A DNA stretch of 64,000 nt, taken from positions 1 to 64,000 of the forward strand of contig NZ_QAVX01000020.1 in NCBI RefSeq assembly GCF_003121485.1, given 5' to 3'. The notes beneath the pieces were generated by a model. That model had not been told where the DNA came from and ran no database searches. It worked only from the letters and a program-made list of their open reading frames with translations. The DNA is from Dyella sp. C11. Its GTDB lineage: Bacteria; Pseudomonadota; Gammaproteobacteria; Xanthomonadales; Rhodanobacteraceae. Shown here one piece after another: positions 1-9,590 of the stretch (positions within the stretch are counted from its first letter, which is position 1; every line of letters begins with the position of its first letter). The position numbers were made by a program, and so were the translations under genes.

Positions 1-2
1 GC

Positions 3-377
3 GCGCAGCTCCGCCACACCGACACGCCACCGCCTCCGCCGCCGCAACCGACGGACGCGATGCCGACGTCGCAGACACCGCCGCCGCCGACGCAGGTGAT
101 GCCGGCCACGCAGCCCACGCCTCCGCCGCCCCCGGGCGGTACGCAGGCACAGACCAATACGGCTGGCCAGCAGGTGACGATCAATTCCAGCGTGCCGCCG
201 GTGAACGCCGGACCTGCGCCCAGCTTCGAGCAGCTGGCCAACGGCAAGCGTTACATCAGTGAAAGCGATGCATCGGCGTACCCACTGCTCGCCAACGACT
301 GGAATTATGTCGACAAGGGTCACGCGGGTCGCGTGAGCAAGGCACAGTACGAAGCCTGGTTGAACCATAACCAGTAA
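3..377 (+). CDS. EF-hand-like Pro-rich protein, C-terminal part
   Basis: The reading frame is open to the left edge, so the N-terminus lies outside the window; stop TAA at 375-377. The visible part starts with a low-complexity Pro/Thr/Gln stretch and ends in about 50 residues patterned like two degenerate EF-hands (ISESDASAYPLL, then DWNYVDKGHAGRVSKAQYEAWL). Xanthomonad periplasmic EF-hand proteins have the same plan, with DxNxDG loops. Here the second loop reads DKGHAG and lacks the usual acidic ligands, so calcium binding is doubtful. The function is unknown, and a signal peptide would lie upstream of the window. Confidence 0.6.
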   Translation, partial: AQLRHTDTPPPPPPQPTDAMPTSQTPPPPTQVMPATQPTPPPPPGGTQAQTNTAGQQVTINSSVPPVNAGPAPSFEQLANGKRYISESDASAYPLLANDWNYVDKGHAGRVSKAQYEAWLNHNQ

Positions 378-513
378 CATGCAACACCCCTCGACGCGGG
401 TCGCCGGCAACGGCGGCCCGCGTCGTCACGTGCGATGCATGGCGTGGCTGGTATGGAAACCATCACCGGCAAAGCGTTGCTTATCGCCAGCCCGACCAGG
501 ATGGAGCCTCACC

Positions 514-1635
514 ATGCGATTGAAGTCCGCGGCAGCCTTGTCGCTCACACTCGGCCTGCCCGCACTCGCCGCCCACGCGCAAAATCCCAGCCCGATGGAT
601 ATTCGCGCGTGCACGGCCATCGAAACCGATTCGCAGCGACTGGCCTGCTACGACAAAGCCACCGGTCGCGACAATCTGCCAGCGGCGCAGAAAAAGTCGG
701 ACGACACCACGCAAGCACCCACCAGCGCATCGTCGAACAACATGTTCGGCCATGAAACGGCCAAGGGTGCGAACAACGCATCGACGACGTCGGTGGCCGC
801 AACGGCGCCAGAAGTAAAACCACTTTCGCTGCTCGACAGCCGCTGGGAGCTGTCACCCGAAAGCAAACTCGGCACGTTCAACCTACGTGGCTACAAACCC
901 GTCACCGTGTTGCCGTTCTTTGCCAGCAGTAATCAGAACCGGTTGCCGACCAGTCCCAATCCGCTGAACACCGTCGATCAGCCACAAGAACTGGACAACA
1001 TCGAGGCGAAGTTCCAGATCAGCCTGAAGACCAAGTTGTGGCAGGGCGTGTTCGGTGACGAAGGCGACTTGTGGGCGGCTTACACGCAATCGTCCCGCTG
1101 GCAGGTCTACAACAAGGAAGAATCGCGTCCCTTCCGCGAGACCGATTACGAGCCTGAGGTGATGTTGATGTTCAACACGAACTACGAGCTGGCCGGCTGG
1201 GATGGCCGACTGCTCGGCATCGGCATCAACCACCAGTCCAACGGCCAGTCCGATCCGTTGTCGCGCAGCTGGAATCGCGTGATGGGTTACATCGGTTTCG
1301 AACGGCCCACGTGGACCATCATGTTCCGTCCTTGGTGGCGCATTCCCGAAGGTGGCACCGACGACAACAATCCGGACATCGACAACTACATGGGTCGAGC
1401 CGACATGCAGATCATCCACGAGTGGAATGGCCAGGAGTTCGGCCTGATGCTTCGCCACTCCCTGCGCGGCGGCAGCGAAAGCCACGGCGCGGCCCAGTTC
1501 ACCTGGTCCTTCCCGGTCATCGGCAACCTGCGCGGTTACATGGAACTGTTCAAGGGCTACGGCGAAAGCATGATCGACTACAACCACAACGCCACGTATC
1601 TCGGCATAGGCGTGTCGCTGCTCGACTGGTATTGA
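514..1635 (+). CDS. pldA: Outer membrane phospholipase A (PldA)
   Basis: Outer-membrane beta-barrel phospholipase A1, 373 aa, which hydrolyses phospholipids that reach the outer leaflet. ATG 514 is chosen because a GGAG lies just upstream and an Ala-rich signal peptide (LPALAAHA) follows; the longer frame from 379 has neither. Residues about 25-50 carry the RACTAI...RLACYD motif common in this family's N-terminus. The catalytic block reads NHQSNG...SRSWNR, giving His240, Ser242 and Asn254; the 12-residue Ser-Asn spacing equals that of E. coli PldA (S144/N156). The protein ends in aromatic Tyr, as barrel proteins often do. It converges with the next gene, with only 6 nt between stops. Confidence 0.95.
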   Translation: MRLKSAAALSLTLGLPALAAHAQNPSPMDIRACTAIETDSQRLACYDKATGRDNLPAAQKKSDDTTQAPTSASSNNMFGHETAKGANNASTTSVAATAPEVKPLSLLDSRWELSPESKLGTFNLRGYKPVTVLPFFASSNQNRLPTSPNPLNTVDQPQELDNIEAKFQISLKTKLWQGVFGDEGDLWAAYTQSSRWQVYNKEESRPFRETDYEPEVMLMFNTNYELAGWDGRLLGIGINHQSNGQSDPLSRSWNRVMGYIGFERPTWTIMFRPWWRIPEGGTDDNNPDIDNYMGRADMQIIHEWNGQEFGLMLRHSLRGGSESHGAAQFTWSFPVIGNLRGYMELFKGYGESMIDYNHNATYLGIGVSLLDWY

Positions 1636-1641
1636 TCGCGG

Positions 1642-2820
1642 TTACCACCAGCTGCGCTTGGTGCCGGTCAGGATGCGCAGCATCTGTCCGCGCGCCACGG
1701 GCATGCGGCCCAACGGCCCAAAGCAGCGGTCGCGCATGCCCGACAATGCCTGATGATCCGATTGGAACAGTGGCGTCAACCAACGACTCAGTCGCTGGTA
1801 GATGCCCACATGCGTTCGCCTGAGCCGATGGTAGGCAGCGAGACCGGACGCCACGTCATCGTTGCCCGCCAACGCCTCGGCCAGTGCCTGCGCATCGAGA
1901 AGCGCCATGTTCACGCCCTGGCCGAGCTGCGGGCTCATGGCATGCGCCGAGTCCCCCACGAACACCACGCGACCGTGCGACGAATGGCGTAGCACCACAT
2001 CCCGGTAACGTGCACGATGCAATTGCGTGGATGATTCGATGCCCTCCAGCAAATGCCGGGCATCGGGCCACATGTCCCCAAAGCGACGGCGCAAGCGGTG
2101 CAACGCGTCATCATCGAACGCATCCACCTGCTCGCCTGGAAGGCTGTAGTAGAAGGTCAGCCATCGATCATCCGACGCATCGCGCTGCCCCACCGGCAGC
2201 AGTCCCGCCATCTCGCGCGTGCCGGCGTAGCGCTGATGAAGTACATCGGCATGCGGCCAATTCGCCGCGGGCAACAGGCACCACATGGCGCCCCACGGAT
2301 AGACCCGTTCGCGCTGGATCAGACCCGGTTGCCTGCGCAGCACGGAATGCGCGCCATCAGCGGCGATCACCAGATCAAAGGGGCCATGCCGGTTGCCCGC
2401 CTGGTCGATCAGGTGTTGACCATCGTCAGCCAGGGCATGGATGCGCGTGCCCGTGACGACGGCATCGCGCCGCGCATAAGCGTCGTGCAGCAGGGAGAAC
2501 AGCGCGCCACGCGTCATGCCCAGGCCGAAGCAATCGGGCGCGTGATCGGCATACCGCATGTCCATCACGGCGCGGCCGGCGAGATTGCAGCCGTAAAGGC
2601 GCTCGATACGTTGACCTCGCGCCAACGCCTGCTCGTGCAAGCCCAGCCGGGCCAGCACGGAAAGTCCCGTGGGTTGAAGCAGAAAGCCGGCGCCTACCGG
2701 ACCGGGCGCAGCCGCTTGCTCGAAAACAGCAAGATCATGTCCGGCAGCATGGAGGAACAGGCAGCTGGCTTGACCGGCGACGCCATAGCCAACGATGGCG
2801 ACGCGCAGTTTTTCTCGCAT
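1642..2820 (-). CDS. FAD-dependent monooxygenase (PHBH/UbiH-like)
   Basis: Class A flavoprotein monooxygenase, 392 aa. The three family fingerprints are visible: GYGVAG dinucleotide-binding loop near residues 11-16, the central DG motif (IAADGAHS) and the C-terminal GD motif (VFVGDSAHAMSPQLGQG) that contacts FAD ribityl. An AAGGAG Shine-Dalgarno precedes the ATG. The substrate cannot be read from sequence; the family hydroxylates aromatic rings (p-hydroxybenzoate, salicylate, ubiquinone precursors). It lies downstream of slyD on the same strand but is separated from it by two hairpins, so it is probably transcribed on its own. Confidence 0.85.
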   Translation of the reverse strand: MREKLRVAIVGYGVAGQASCLFLHAAGHDLAVFEQAAAPGPVGAGFLLQPTGLSVLARLGLHEQALARGQRIERLYGCNLAGRAVMDMRYADHAPDCFGLGMTRGALFSLLHDAYARRDAVVTGTRIHALADDGQHLIDQAGNRHGPFDLVIAADGAHSVLRRQPGLIQRERVYPWGAMWCLLPAANWPHADVLHQRYAGTREMAGLLPVGQRDASDDRWLTFYYSLPGEQVDAFDDDALHRLRRRFGDMWPDARHLLEGIESSTQLHRARYRDVVLRHSSHGRVVFVGDSAHAMSPQLGQGVNMALLDAQALAEALAGNDDVASGLAAYHRLRRTHVGIYQRLSRWLTPLFQSDHQALSGMRDRCFGPLGRMPVARGQMLRILTGTKRSWW

Positions 2821-2837
2821 GACATCTCCTTGTCGAG

Positions 2838-2879
2838 CCAGGCCGTGGACCCGGCCTGGGGCAAGGCATCATGCCTTGC
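2838..2879 (-). other. Two tandem hairpins between slyD and the monooxygenase
   Basis: Stem 1 pairs 2838-2844 with 2853-2859 (CCAGGCC/GGCCTGG, 8-nt loop). Stem 2 pairs 2861-2868 with 2872-2879 (GCAAGGCA/TGCCTTGC, 3-nt loop). Both lie downstream of slyD and immediately upstream of the monooxygenase ribosome-binding site. There is no T-tract, so they are either a Rho-type 3' end for slyD or an mRNA stability/processing element. Confidence 0.45.
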
Positions 2880-2925
2880 GTGGCGGGCGAAGGCGCGCGC
2901 GCCACCGCCCGCTTGCGCCATACGC

Positions 2926-3408
2926 TTAGTGGTGATGGCCGCCTTCACCGTGCACGTGACCGTGCGAAAGCTCTTCTTCGCTGGCCGGGCGCACTTCGGT
3001 CACTTCCACGTCGAAGTGCAGCGTCTGGCCGGCGAGCGGATGGTTGCCGTCGATGTGCACCTTGCCGTCTTCCACCTTGGTCACGGTGACGTTGATCACG
3101 CCCTGCGGACCGCGACCCTGGAACTGCATGCCCGGCTGGATGTCTTCCACGCCCTGGAAAGCCTCGCGCGGCACTTCCTGCACGAGCTCGTCGTGACGCA
3201 CGCCGTAGCCTTCTTCCGGAATCACATCAACCTTGAACTGGTCGCCGACCTGACGGCCTTCCATCGCCTTTTCCAGGCCCGGGACGATCTGGCCAACGCC
3301 CTGCAGGTACACCAGCGGCTCGCGACCCTGCGAGCTGTCGAGGACCTGGCCGTTGTCATCGGTCAGCGTGTAATGGAAGGAAACGACGGAGTTGTTGGCG
3401 ATCTGCAT
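2926..3408 (-). CDS. slyD: FKBP-type peptidyl-prolyl isomerase SlyD
   Basis: Cytosolic FKBP-type prolyl isomerase and folding chaperone, 160 aa from ATG 3408 (MQIANNSVV). An upstream in-frame start would only add 14 residues of non-family sequence. The FKBP half has YTLTDDNGQVLDSS and GQIVPGLEKAMEG; the insert-in-flap chaperone domain lies at about residues 70-125. The tail is His-rich (HGHVHGEGGHHH), a short form of the SlyD metal-binding tail that in enterobacteria delivers nickel to hydrogenase. The Cys-rich portion of the E. coli tail is missing, so metal binding here would be by His only. Confidence 0.92.
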   Translation of the reverse strand: MQIANNSVVSFHYTLTDDNGQVLDSSQGREPLVYLQGVGQIVPGLEKAMEGRQVGDQFKVDVIPEEGYGVRHDELVQEVPREAFQGVEDIQPGMQFQGRGPQGVINVTVTKVEDGKVHIDGNHPLAGQTLHFDVEVTEVRPASEEELSHGHVHGEGGHHH

Positions 3409-3526
3409 GATGGTCTCGAATGGGGAAGGAGTGCCTGCAAGGGCCGGCACGAATGAGCAAGATTAACAGACCACCCGTGACGGTGCCGGCTAGGCGCCAG
3501 CCCCGCGGATTGGCGATACTTCACCC

Positions 3527-5140
3527 ATGAGCCTGCCGAACCGCCTGCTATGCCGTTGTACTGCCGTGTTTTTCGGCGTGACGGTGGCAGCGTCCGCGCT
3601 GGCGGCCCAGGCCTCATCGCCTCCCCCGCAAACCGCGGCTTCACCAGCGCAGGCGCCGGTGACAGCACCCTTGGGCGCGCAGATCGACAGCCTGATCAGC
3701 CAGCCGCGTTTCGCCGGAGCGGACTGGGGCATCGCGGTGATTTCGCTCAGCACGGGGCGAACGGTATACAGCCACCACGCGGACCAGCTGTTCCAGCCGG
3801 CGTCGACCGCCAAGCTCTTCACGGCGGCCGTGACGCTCAACGAACTGGGGCCGAACTTCCGCATCCCCACGCGTGTGCTGGCTGGCGGTGATATCCGCAA
3901 TGGCCGGCTGGAAGGCCCGCTGATCCTCTACGGCATGGGCGATCCGACGCTGGGCGTCGACGCGGCCACGCTGCACTGGGCCGACCAGCTCGCCGAGCAA
4001 CTGGCAAACCAGGGGCTTCATCGCATCCATGGCGACCTGATCGCCGATACGACGTATTTCGCCAGCCCGAGCATGGGCAGCGGATGGGAGGCCACCGACC
4101 TGCAAAGCTGGTTCGCGGTGCCGGCGACGGCGCTCAGCGTGAGCGAAAACCAGGTGGACGTGACCGTGACGCCAGGCATCGGCAACGGTGCCCCGGCCGA
4201 GTTGCGCTTCGAACCCGCCGAAGCCATGCCTACGGTGGCCAACGAGATCGTCACCAGTGCACAGCGCACGCGCAGCGACGTGAACCTGTACCGCGCACCG
4301 GGCGATGGCGTGCTCTACGCGTTCGGCAACATCGCGGCGAAGGCACCCCCGCAGAACTACAAGCTTGCCCTGCCCGATCCAGCACAGTTCGCGGGGCGCC
4401 AGTTGCAGGAAGCGCTGCTCCGCCACGGCATCCAACTCGACGGCAAACTGCTTACCGTGCACTGGCCTCGCCGCGACACGTTTCTGCCAGCCCAGCCGCG
4501 CACGCTCGCCGAAGTGCTTTCGCCACCCGTGGGCGAGATCCTGGAGCGCGGCCTGAAGCGCTCGCAGAATCTCTACCTGCAAAATCTGCTGCTGCTTTCC
4601 GGCGTCAAGGCGCAAGCGGATACCGAGCAGCGCGAAGGCAGCGCGGGCTTTGTCACCAGTGAGCGCTGGGGCATTCGCGCCATGCACCAGCTGCTTGAGC
4701 AAATCGGCATTACGCCCGCGGCCAGCCAGATCGAAGAAGGCACGGGCCTGTCGCGACGCAACCTGGCCACGCCCAACGCCATGGCGCGATTGCTCGTCTA
4801 CCTTGCCGGCCAGCCCTACGGCCCGGCACTGGTCGAAGCACTGCCGATTGCCGGCATCGATGGCACGCTGCAATGGCGCATGCGCAACACGCCCGCGGAA
4901 AACAACGTGCATGCCAAAACCGGCAGCATGAGCTTCGTGCACTGCCTGGCCGGTTATGTCACCGCGAGCGATGGCGAACGACTTGCTTTCGCCATCATGC
5001 TCAACAACTACAGCCCGCCCGAAGGTGCGCCCAGCGCCACCAAGGACATCGATCAGATCGCCGTGCTGCTGGCGGGTCCGCGTTCACCCGCCGGCTCCGC
5101 TTCAGCCGCACCCACCGTAGCGAATCATCCAGCCAACTGA
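3527..5140 (+). CDS. dacB: D-Ala-D-Ala carboxypeptidase/endopeptidase DacB (PBP4)
   Basis: Class C low-molecular-mass penicillin-binding protein, peptidase family S13, 537 aa. It trims D-Ala and cleaves D,D-crosslinks in peptidoglycan in the periplasm. An N-terminal signal peptide ends near ALAAQA. The three serine-acyltransferase motifs are present: S93-T-A-K96, S346-Q-N348 and K464-T-G466. The large S13-specific insertion between motif 1 and motif 2 is present, as judged by the 250-residue spacing. The 3' end overlaps the convergent glutathione peroxidase gene by 16 nt. Confidence 0.93.
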   Translation: MSLPNRLLCRCTAVFFGVTVAASALAAQASSPPPQTAASPAQAPVTAPLGAQIDSLISQPRFAGADWGIAVISLSTGRTVYSHHADQLFQPASTAKLFTAAVTLNELGPNFRIPTRVLAGGDIRNGRLEGPLILYGMGDPTLGVDAATLHWADQLAEQLANQGLHRIHGDLIADTTYFASPSMGSGWEATDLQSWFAVPATALSVSENQVDVTVTPGIGNGAPAELRFEPAEAMPTVANEIVTSAQRTRSDVNLYRAPGDGVLYAFGNIAAKAPPQNYKLALPDPAQFAGRQLQEALLRHGIQLDGKLLTVHWPRRDTFLPAQPRTLAEVLSPPVGEILERGLKRSQNLYLQNLLLLSGVKAQADTEQREGSAGFVTSERWGIRAMHQLLEQIGITPAASQIEEGTGLSRRNLATPNAMARLLVYLAGQPYGPALVEALPIAGIDGTLQWRMRNTPAENNVHAKTGSMSFVHCLAGYVTASDGERLAFAIMLNNYSPPEGAPSATKDIDQIAVLLAGPRSPAGSASAAPTVANHPAN

Positions 5141-5610
5141 GCTTTCAGGTCCTTGCCGATTTTCTCCGGCGTATCGGTGGGCGCATAACGCTTCACCACC
5201 TGGCCCTTGCTGTCGACAAGGAACTTGGTGAAGTTCCATTTGATCGACTCGCTGCCCAGGATGCCCTTGCCTTCGCTCTTCAGCCACTTGTAGAGCGGAT
5301 GTGTGCCGTCGCCGTTGACTTCGATCTTGGCGAACATGGGGAAGCTCACGTCGTAGCTCGTCGAGCAGAAGTTGCGTATTTCCGCTTCGTCACCCGGTTC
5401 CTGATGGCCAAACTGGTCGCAGGGAAAGCCCAGCACCACCAGGCCCTTGTCCTTGTCGGCGCGCCAGAGCGCTTCCAGCCCCGTGTATTGCGGGGTGAAG
5501 CCGCACTTGGAAGCCACGTTGACGATCAGCAGCGTCTTGTCGCGGAATTCGGCAAGCGAGCGCTCGTTGCCGTCAATGTCGCGGGCGGAGAAGTCGTAGA
5601 CGGAGGTCAT
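5125..5610 (-). CDS. Glutathione peroxidase
   Basis: Thiol peroxidase of the glutathione peroxidase family, 161 aa, the usual bacterial length. It reduces H2O2 and organic peroxides, in bacteria generally with thioredoxin or glutathione as donor. The peroxidatic cysteine is C36 in NVASKCGFTPQY (a Cys, not selenocysteine). The conserved FPCDQFGHQEP block and KWNFTKFLVD segment supply the catalytic Gln and Trp. No signal peptide is seen, so it should be cytosolic. It converges on and overlaps dacB by 16 nt. Confidence 0.93.
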   Translation of the reverse strand: MTSVYDFSARDIDGNERSLAEFRDKTLLIVNVASKCGFTPQYTGLEALWRADKDKGLVVLGFPCDQFGHQEPGDEAEIRNFCSTSYDVSFPMFAKIEVNGDGTHPLYKWLKSEGKGILGSESIKWNFTKFLVDSKGQVVKRYAPTDTPEKIGKDLKAQLAG

Positions 5611-5754
5611 GGTGAAGTTCCTCGTGGAAAGGCGACCAGTCTAGGCCGGTTGACGCAGCGCGCGTAGCCCCACCCAAAGGCCCGCGTGCCTTATGCTTGC
5701 CTCCGGCCGGTCTCGCCGGCAGCACTCACGCCTCCCCGGCCCCGAAGGTACCCC

Positions 5755-6780
5755 GTGATCAGATTTCAGGATGTGCACAAGTCCTACCGTGTCGACGGCA
5801 GGGACGTCCCTGCACTGCAACCCTTCAGTCTCGACATTGCCGATGGCGAGGTGTTCGGCATCATCGGTCATTCGGGCGCGGGCAAATCGACGCTTATACG
5901 TCTGATCAACCTGCTGGAACGCCCCAGTGGCGGTCGCATCCTGATTGGCGACACCGACATGACGGCGCTGAGCGAAGCGCAGCTGCGCCACGAGCGCCAA
6001 CGCATCGGCATGATCTTCCAGCATTTCAACCTGCTCGCCTCGCAAACCGTGGCCGAGAATGTGGCATTCCCGTTGCGAATCGCCGGCGAGCGCGACAATG
6101 CGGTGATTGGCCAGCGCGTGGACGAATTGCTGGCGCGCGTGGGGCTCACCGCGCATGCCAACAAATACCCGTCGCAGCTTTCCGGTGGCCAGAAGCAGCG
6201 CGTGGGCATTGCGCGTGCGCTGGCCAATCGCCCGTCGATCCTGCTGTGCGACGAGGCCACCAGCGCGCTCGACCCGCAGACCACGGCGGCCGTGCTTGAG
6301 CTGCTGTCGGAAATCAATCGCGAACTGAAACTCACCATCGTGCTGATCACGCACGAGATGGACGTGGTGCGTCGCGTATGCGACCGCGTGGCGGTGCTTG
6401 ATGCCGGCCGCATCGTGGAAAGTGGCGCCGTCGCCGACGTGTTCCTGCACCCCCAGCAGGCCACCACGCGTCGCTTCGTCAACGAAGCGTTGCCGGAAGA
6501 AGCCGCCGGCGAGCAGATGCCGTTCGCACATGTGCCGGGACGCATCCTGCGCCTGTCGTTCCGCGGCGAAGCGACGTGGACACCGGCGCTGGGACGTGTT
6601 GCGCGCGAAACGAACGTGGATTTCAACATCCTTGCCGGCCGCATCGATCGCATCAAGGACCTGCCTTACGGCCAGCTCACGCTCGCCATGCAGGGCGAAC
6701 GCGTGGACGATGCGTTGGCGACCCTGCGCGAGGCCGGCATCGAAATCGAAGACATCACTCCGCCGGAGAACCGCGCATGA
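5755..6780 (+). CDS. metN: Methionine ABC importer ATPase MetN
   Basis: ATP-binding subunit of the D/L-methionine importer, 341 aa. The start is GTG 5755, preceded by GAAGG at 5744-5748; a longer frame from 5686 lacks family similarity. Walker A is GHSGAGKST (38-46), the signature LSGGQKQR and Walker B ILLCDEAT. The last ~75 residues form the NIL (ACT-like) domain that binds methionine and inhibits transport when the internal pool is high. It overlaps metI by ATGA. No SAM riboswitch or clear MetJ box was recognised upstream. Confidence 0.96.
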   Translation: MIRFQDVHKSYRVDGRDVPALQPFSLDIADGEVFGIIGHSGAGKSTLIRLINLLERPSGGRILIGDTDMTALSEAQLRHERQRIGMIFQHFNLLASQTVAENVAFPLRIAGERDNAVIGQRVDELLARVGLTAHANKYPSQLSGGQKQRVGIARALANRPSILLCDEATSALDPQTTAAVLELLSEINRELKLTIVLITHEMDVVRRVCDRVAVLDAGRIVESGAVADVFLHPQQATTRRFVNEALPEEAAGEQMPFAHVPGRILRLSFRGEATWTPALGRVARETNVDFNILAGRIDRIKDLPYGQLTLAMQGERVDDALATLREAGIEIEDITPPENRA

Positions 6781-7457
6781 GCGGCCCCTTGCAATCCCTC
6801 TTCCCCAACATCGACGACTGGAGCGAGATCGGTCACGCGTGTATCGACACGCTGCTGATGCTGGGTGGTTCGTTGTTGCTAACGGTGGTGCTCGGCCTGC
6901 CGCTGGGTGTGCTGCTGTACCTCACGGGCAAGGGCCAGCTGCGCGCCATGCCGCGGCTTTACGCCGTGCTATCGCTGCTGGTGAACATCCTGCGTTCGAT
7001 TCCCTTCATCATCCTGATGATCGTGCTGATGCCGCTGACCTATGTGCTGGTGGGCACCAAGCTTGGCATCCGAGGTGCGATTCCACCACTGGTGATCGGT
7101 GCCGCACCGTTCTTCGCGCGTCTGGTGGAAACCGCGCTGCGCGAAGTGCAACGCGGTGTGATCGAGGCCAGCCAGGCGATGGGCGCCACCACATGGCAGA
7201 TCGTGCGCCATGTGCTGCTGCCCGAGGCGCGCGGTGGGTTGATCGCAGGCACCACGGTCACGGCCATTGCACTGGTGGGTTACACGGCCATGGGCGGCGC
7301 GATTGGCGCCGGTGGCCTGGGCGACCTGGCCTATCGATATGGTTATCTCAGCTACAAATCGGACTACATGGTGGTCACGGTCATCCTGTTGATCGTGCTG
7401 GTGCAGCTGCTGCAAATGGCCGGCGATCGCATCGTGGCGCGGTATACACGGCACTGA
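6777..7457 (+). CDS. metI: Methionine ABC importer permease MetI
   Basis: Inner-membrane permease, 226 aa, with about five hydrophobic segments. The EAA loop that docks onto MetN reads [20 protein letters not shown]. The ATG at 6777 overlaps the metN stop (ATGA), implying translational coupling. Length and order match MetI of other proteobacteria. Confidence 0.96.
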   Translation: MSGPLQSLFPNIDDWSEIGHACIDTLLMLGGSLLLTVVLGLPLGVLLYLTGKGQLRAMPRLYAVLSLLVNILRSIPFIILMIVLMPLTYVLVGTKLGIRGAIPPLVIGAAPFFARLVETALREVQRGVIEASQAMGATTWQIVRHVLLPEARGGLIAGTTVTAIALVGYTAMGGAIGAGGLGDLAYRYGYLSYKSDYMVVTVILLIVLVQLLQMAGDRIVARYTRH

Positions 7458-7534
7458 GATCAAGGCTTTTGCATCCGGCGGTATGGACGGCTATTCTTGT
7501 GCACCGCATCAAGCGTTTAGCCCATATAACGACG

Positions 7535-8338
7535 ATGAATAAGCTCATAGCCATTTTTTCCGCCGCACTCATCCTGGCCGGCTGCTCATCGTCGTCCAAC
7601 AGTGGCGGCGACGCTGGCAGCCAGAAGCTCGTGGTGGCAGCCACTGCCGTACCACACGCGGAAATCCTCAAGCAGGTGAAGCCCATCCTTGCGAAGGAAG
7701 GCGTGGATCTGGAAATCAAGGTATTCGCCGACTACGTGCAGCCCAACGTGCAGGTGCTGGAGAAGTCGGTGGATGCCAACTACTTCCAGACCAAGCCGTA
7801 TCTCGATGCATTCAACCGCGAGCGCGGCACCAACCTCACCATCGTGACGGGCGTGCACATCGAGCCATTCGGCGCCTATTCGCGCAAATTGAAGTCCATC
7901 GACCAGCTGCCTGACGGCGCCACGGTGACGCTGCCCAACGACCCCAGCAACAACAGCCGTGCGCTGCTGCTGCTTGCCAAGCACGGCATCATCACGCTGA
8001 AGGACCCGAGCAACGAGTTGTCCACGCAAAAGGACATCACGGCCAATCCGAAGCACCTGAAACTGCGTGAGCTGGAAGCCGCCATGCTGCCGCGCACGCT
8101 GGACGAAGTGGATCTGGCGCTCATCAACACCAACTATGCGTTGGCTGCCGGCCTCAATCCGACCAAGGACGCGCTGCTGATCGAAGACAAGGATTCGCCG
8201 TACGTGAACTACCTTGTCGCACGTCCGGACAACAAGGACGATCCGCGCATCCAGAAGCTGGCCAAGGCGCTGACCAGCCCGGAGATCAAGGCGTTCATCG
8301 AGCAGAAGTATCAGGGCGCGGTGTTGCCGGCGTTCTGA
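7535..8338 (+). CDS. metQ: Methionine-binding lipoprotein MetQ
   Basis: Substrate-binding protein of the methionine importer (NlpA family), 267 aa. The signal peptide ends in a lipobox, LILAGC-S, so it is a lipid-anchored periplasmic protein. Family blocks such as ATAVPHAEIL, FADYVQPN and LPNDPSNNSRAL are present. It follows metI after 77 nt with only a weak ribosome-binding site, and AT-rich TATAAC just upstream could allow a separate promoter. The operon ends at the terminator at 8358-8390. Confidence 0.96.
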   Translation: MNKLIAIFSAALILAGCSSSSNSGGDAGSQKLVVAATAVPHAEILKQVKPILAKEGVDLEIKVFADYVQPNVQVLEKSVDANYFQTKPYLDAFNRERGTNLTIVTGVHIEPFGAYSRKLKSIDQLPDGATVTLPNDPSNNSRALLLLAKHGIITLKDPSNELSTQKDITANPKHLKLRELEAAMLPRTLDEVDLALINTNYALAAGLNPTKDALLIEDKDSPYVNYLVARPDNKDDPRIQKLAKALTSPEIKAFIEQKYQGAVLPAF

Positions 8339-8357
8339 TTTCCACGGTTCGTGCGAG

Positions 8358-8390
8358 AAAAAAAGGAGCGCATCACGCGCTCCTTTTTTT
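8358..8390. terminator. Bidirectional terminator between metQ and pncB
   Basis: A7 (8358-8364), stem GGAGCGC, loop ATCAC, stem GCGCTCC, then T7 (8384-8390). The flanking A and T runs make it work in both directions, closing metNIQ on + and pncB on -. Confidence 0.92.
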
Positions 8391-8393
8391 GTT

Positions 8394-9590
8394 TCAGCAA
8401 GGCAGCTTTTCCTGCTCGACGGGAATTTCGAACACCTGCCGCAGGTAGGTGACGTAAGCGTTGTCGTCGCACATGTTCTTGCCGGGTGTGTCGCTGATCT
8501 TCGCCACCGGTTGGCCATTGCAGCGGATCATCTTGATGACGATCTGCAACGGCTCGGGGCCCACATCGTTGGTGAGGTTGGTACCCACGCCAAAAGCCAG
8601 CTGGCAACGGCCATGGAAATGCTCGTAAAGCTGCATGACCTTGGGAATATCCAGGCCATCGCTGAACACCAGCACCTTGCTGCGCGGATCGACACGATTG
8701 GCGCGGTAGTGCGCCAGCACACGCTCGCCCCAGGCGAAGGGGTCGCCGGAATCGTGCCGCGTGCCATCGAACAGCTTGCAGAAATACATGTCGAAATCGC
8801 GCAGGAAGGCGCTGAGTCCATAGACATCCGACAGTGCGATGCCGAGATCGCCGCGATATTCCTTGGCCCAGGCTTCCAGCGCCGCCACCTGCGAATCGCG
8901 CAGCCGTGGACCGAGTGCCTGATGTGCCTGCAGGTATTCGTGCGCCAGCGTGCCCAGCGGCGTCAGGCCAAGCTTCCACGCCAGCCAGACGTTGCTGGTG
9001 CCCGCCAGCTGCCTGCCAAGGCCTTCGCGCAGCGTGGTGACCACTTCCTCATGCCACGCACGGGAGAAGCGGCGACGCGTACCGTAGTCGGCAATCTTGC
9101 AGTCGCTGTAGCCCTCGGTGTCGCGCAACAGGGCGATCTTCTCGCGCAGCCGGCGGCGACCTTCGGAAAGATCCAGCGCAGGCTGCGTATTGCGGAAATA
9201 CACCTCGTTGATGATCGCCAGCAACGGCACTTCAAAAAGGATGGTGTGCAGCCAGGGGCCGCGAATGCGTATCTCAATTTCGCCGGGGCCGTCCTGCGCG
9301 GGGTAGATCTCCACGTACTTCGCGTTGAGCTGGAACAGGCCCAGGAAATCCACGAAGTCGCTCTTGATGAAGCGCCAGCTGCGCAGGTAATCCAGCTCTT
9401 CGGGCGTAAACCGCAGCGAGCACAGGCCGTGCAGTTCGCGTGTGATCTCGTCGATGTACGGAACCAGGTCGATGCCCGGGTTGCGGCATTTGAATTTGTA
9501 TTCGACCTGCGCCGCAGGATAGTGGTGCAACACCACCTGCATCATCGAGAACTTGTACAGGTCGGTGTCCAACAGGGAAGTTACGATCAT
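8394..9590 (-). CDS. pncB: Nicotinate phosphoribosyltransferase PncB
   Basis: First enzyme of the Preiss-Handler NAD salvage route: nicotinate + PRPP + ATP to nicotinate mononucleotide. It is 398 aa, the length of E. coli PncB. Family blocks include [13 protein letters not shown] at the N-terminus, [20 protein letters not shown] around the regulatory/phospho-His region, [16 protein letters not shown] and [10 protein letters not shown]. It lies divergent from the cytochrome gene, with a strong hairpin 82 nt upstream of its start that may control it. Confidence 0.96.
   Translation of the reverse strand: MIVTSLLDTDLYKFSMMQVVLHHYPAAQVEYKFKCRNPGIDLVPYIDEITRELHGLCSLRFTPEELDYLRSWRFIKSDFVDFLGLFQLNAKYVEIYPAQDGPGEIEIRIRGPWLHTILFEVPLLAIINEVYFRNTQPALDLSEGRRRLREKIALLRDTEGYSDCKIADYGTRRRFSRAWHEEVVTTLREGLGRQLAGTSNVWLAWKLGLTPLGTLAHEYLQAHQALGPRLRDSQVAALEAWAKEYRGDLGIALSDVYGLSAFLRDFDMYFCKLFDGTRHDSGDPFAWGERVLAHYRANRVDPRSKVLVFSDGLDIPKVMQLYEHFHGRCQLAFGVGTNLTNDVGPEPLQIVIKMIRCNGQPVAKISDTPGKNMCDDNAYVTYLRQVFEIPVEQEKLPC

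Noticed and set aside
5611-5754. SAM riboswitch or MetJ operator upstream of metN
   Set aside because: Looked for because metNIQ is often so regulated; no SAM-I core or AGACGTCT-like repeats were seen.
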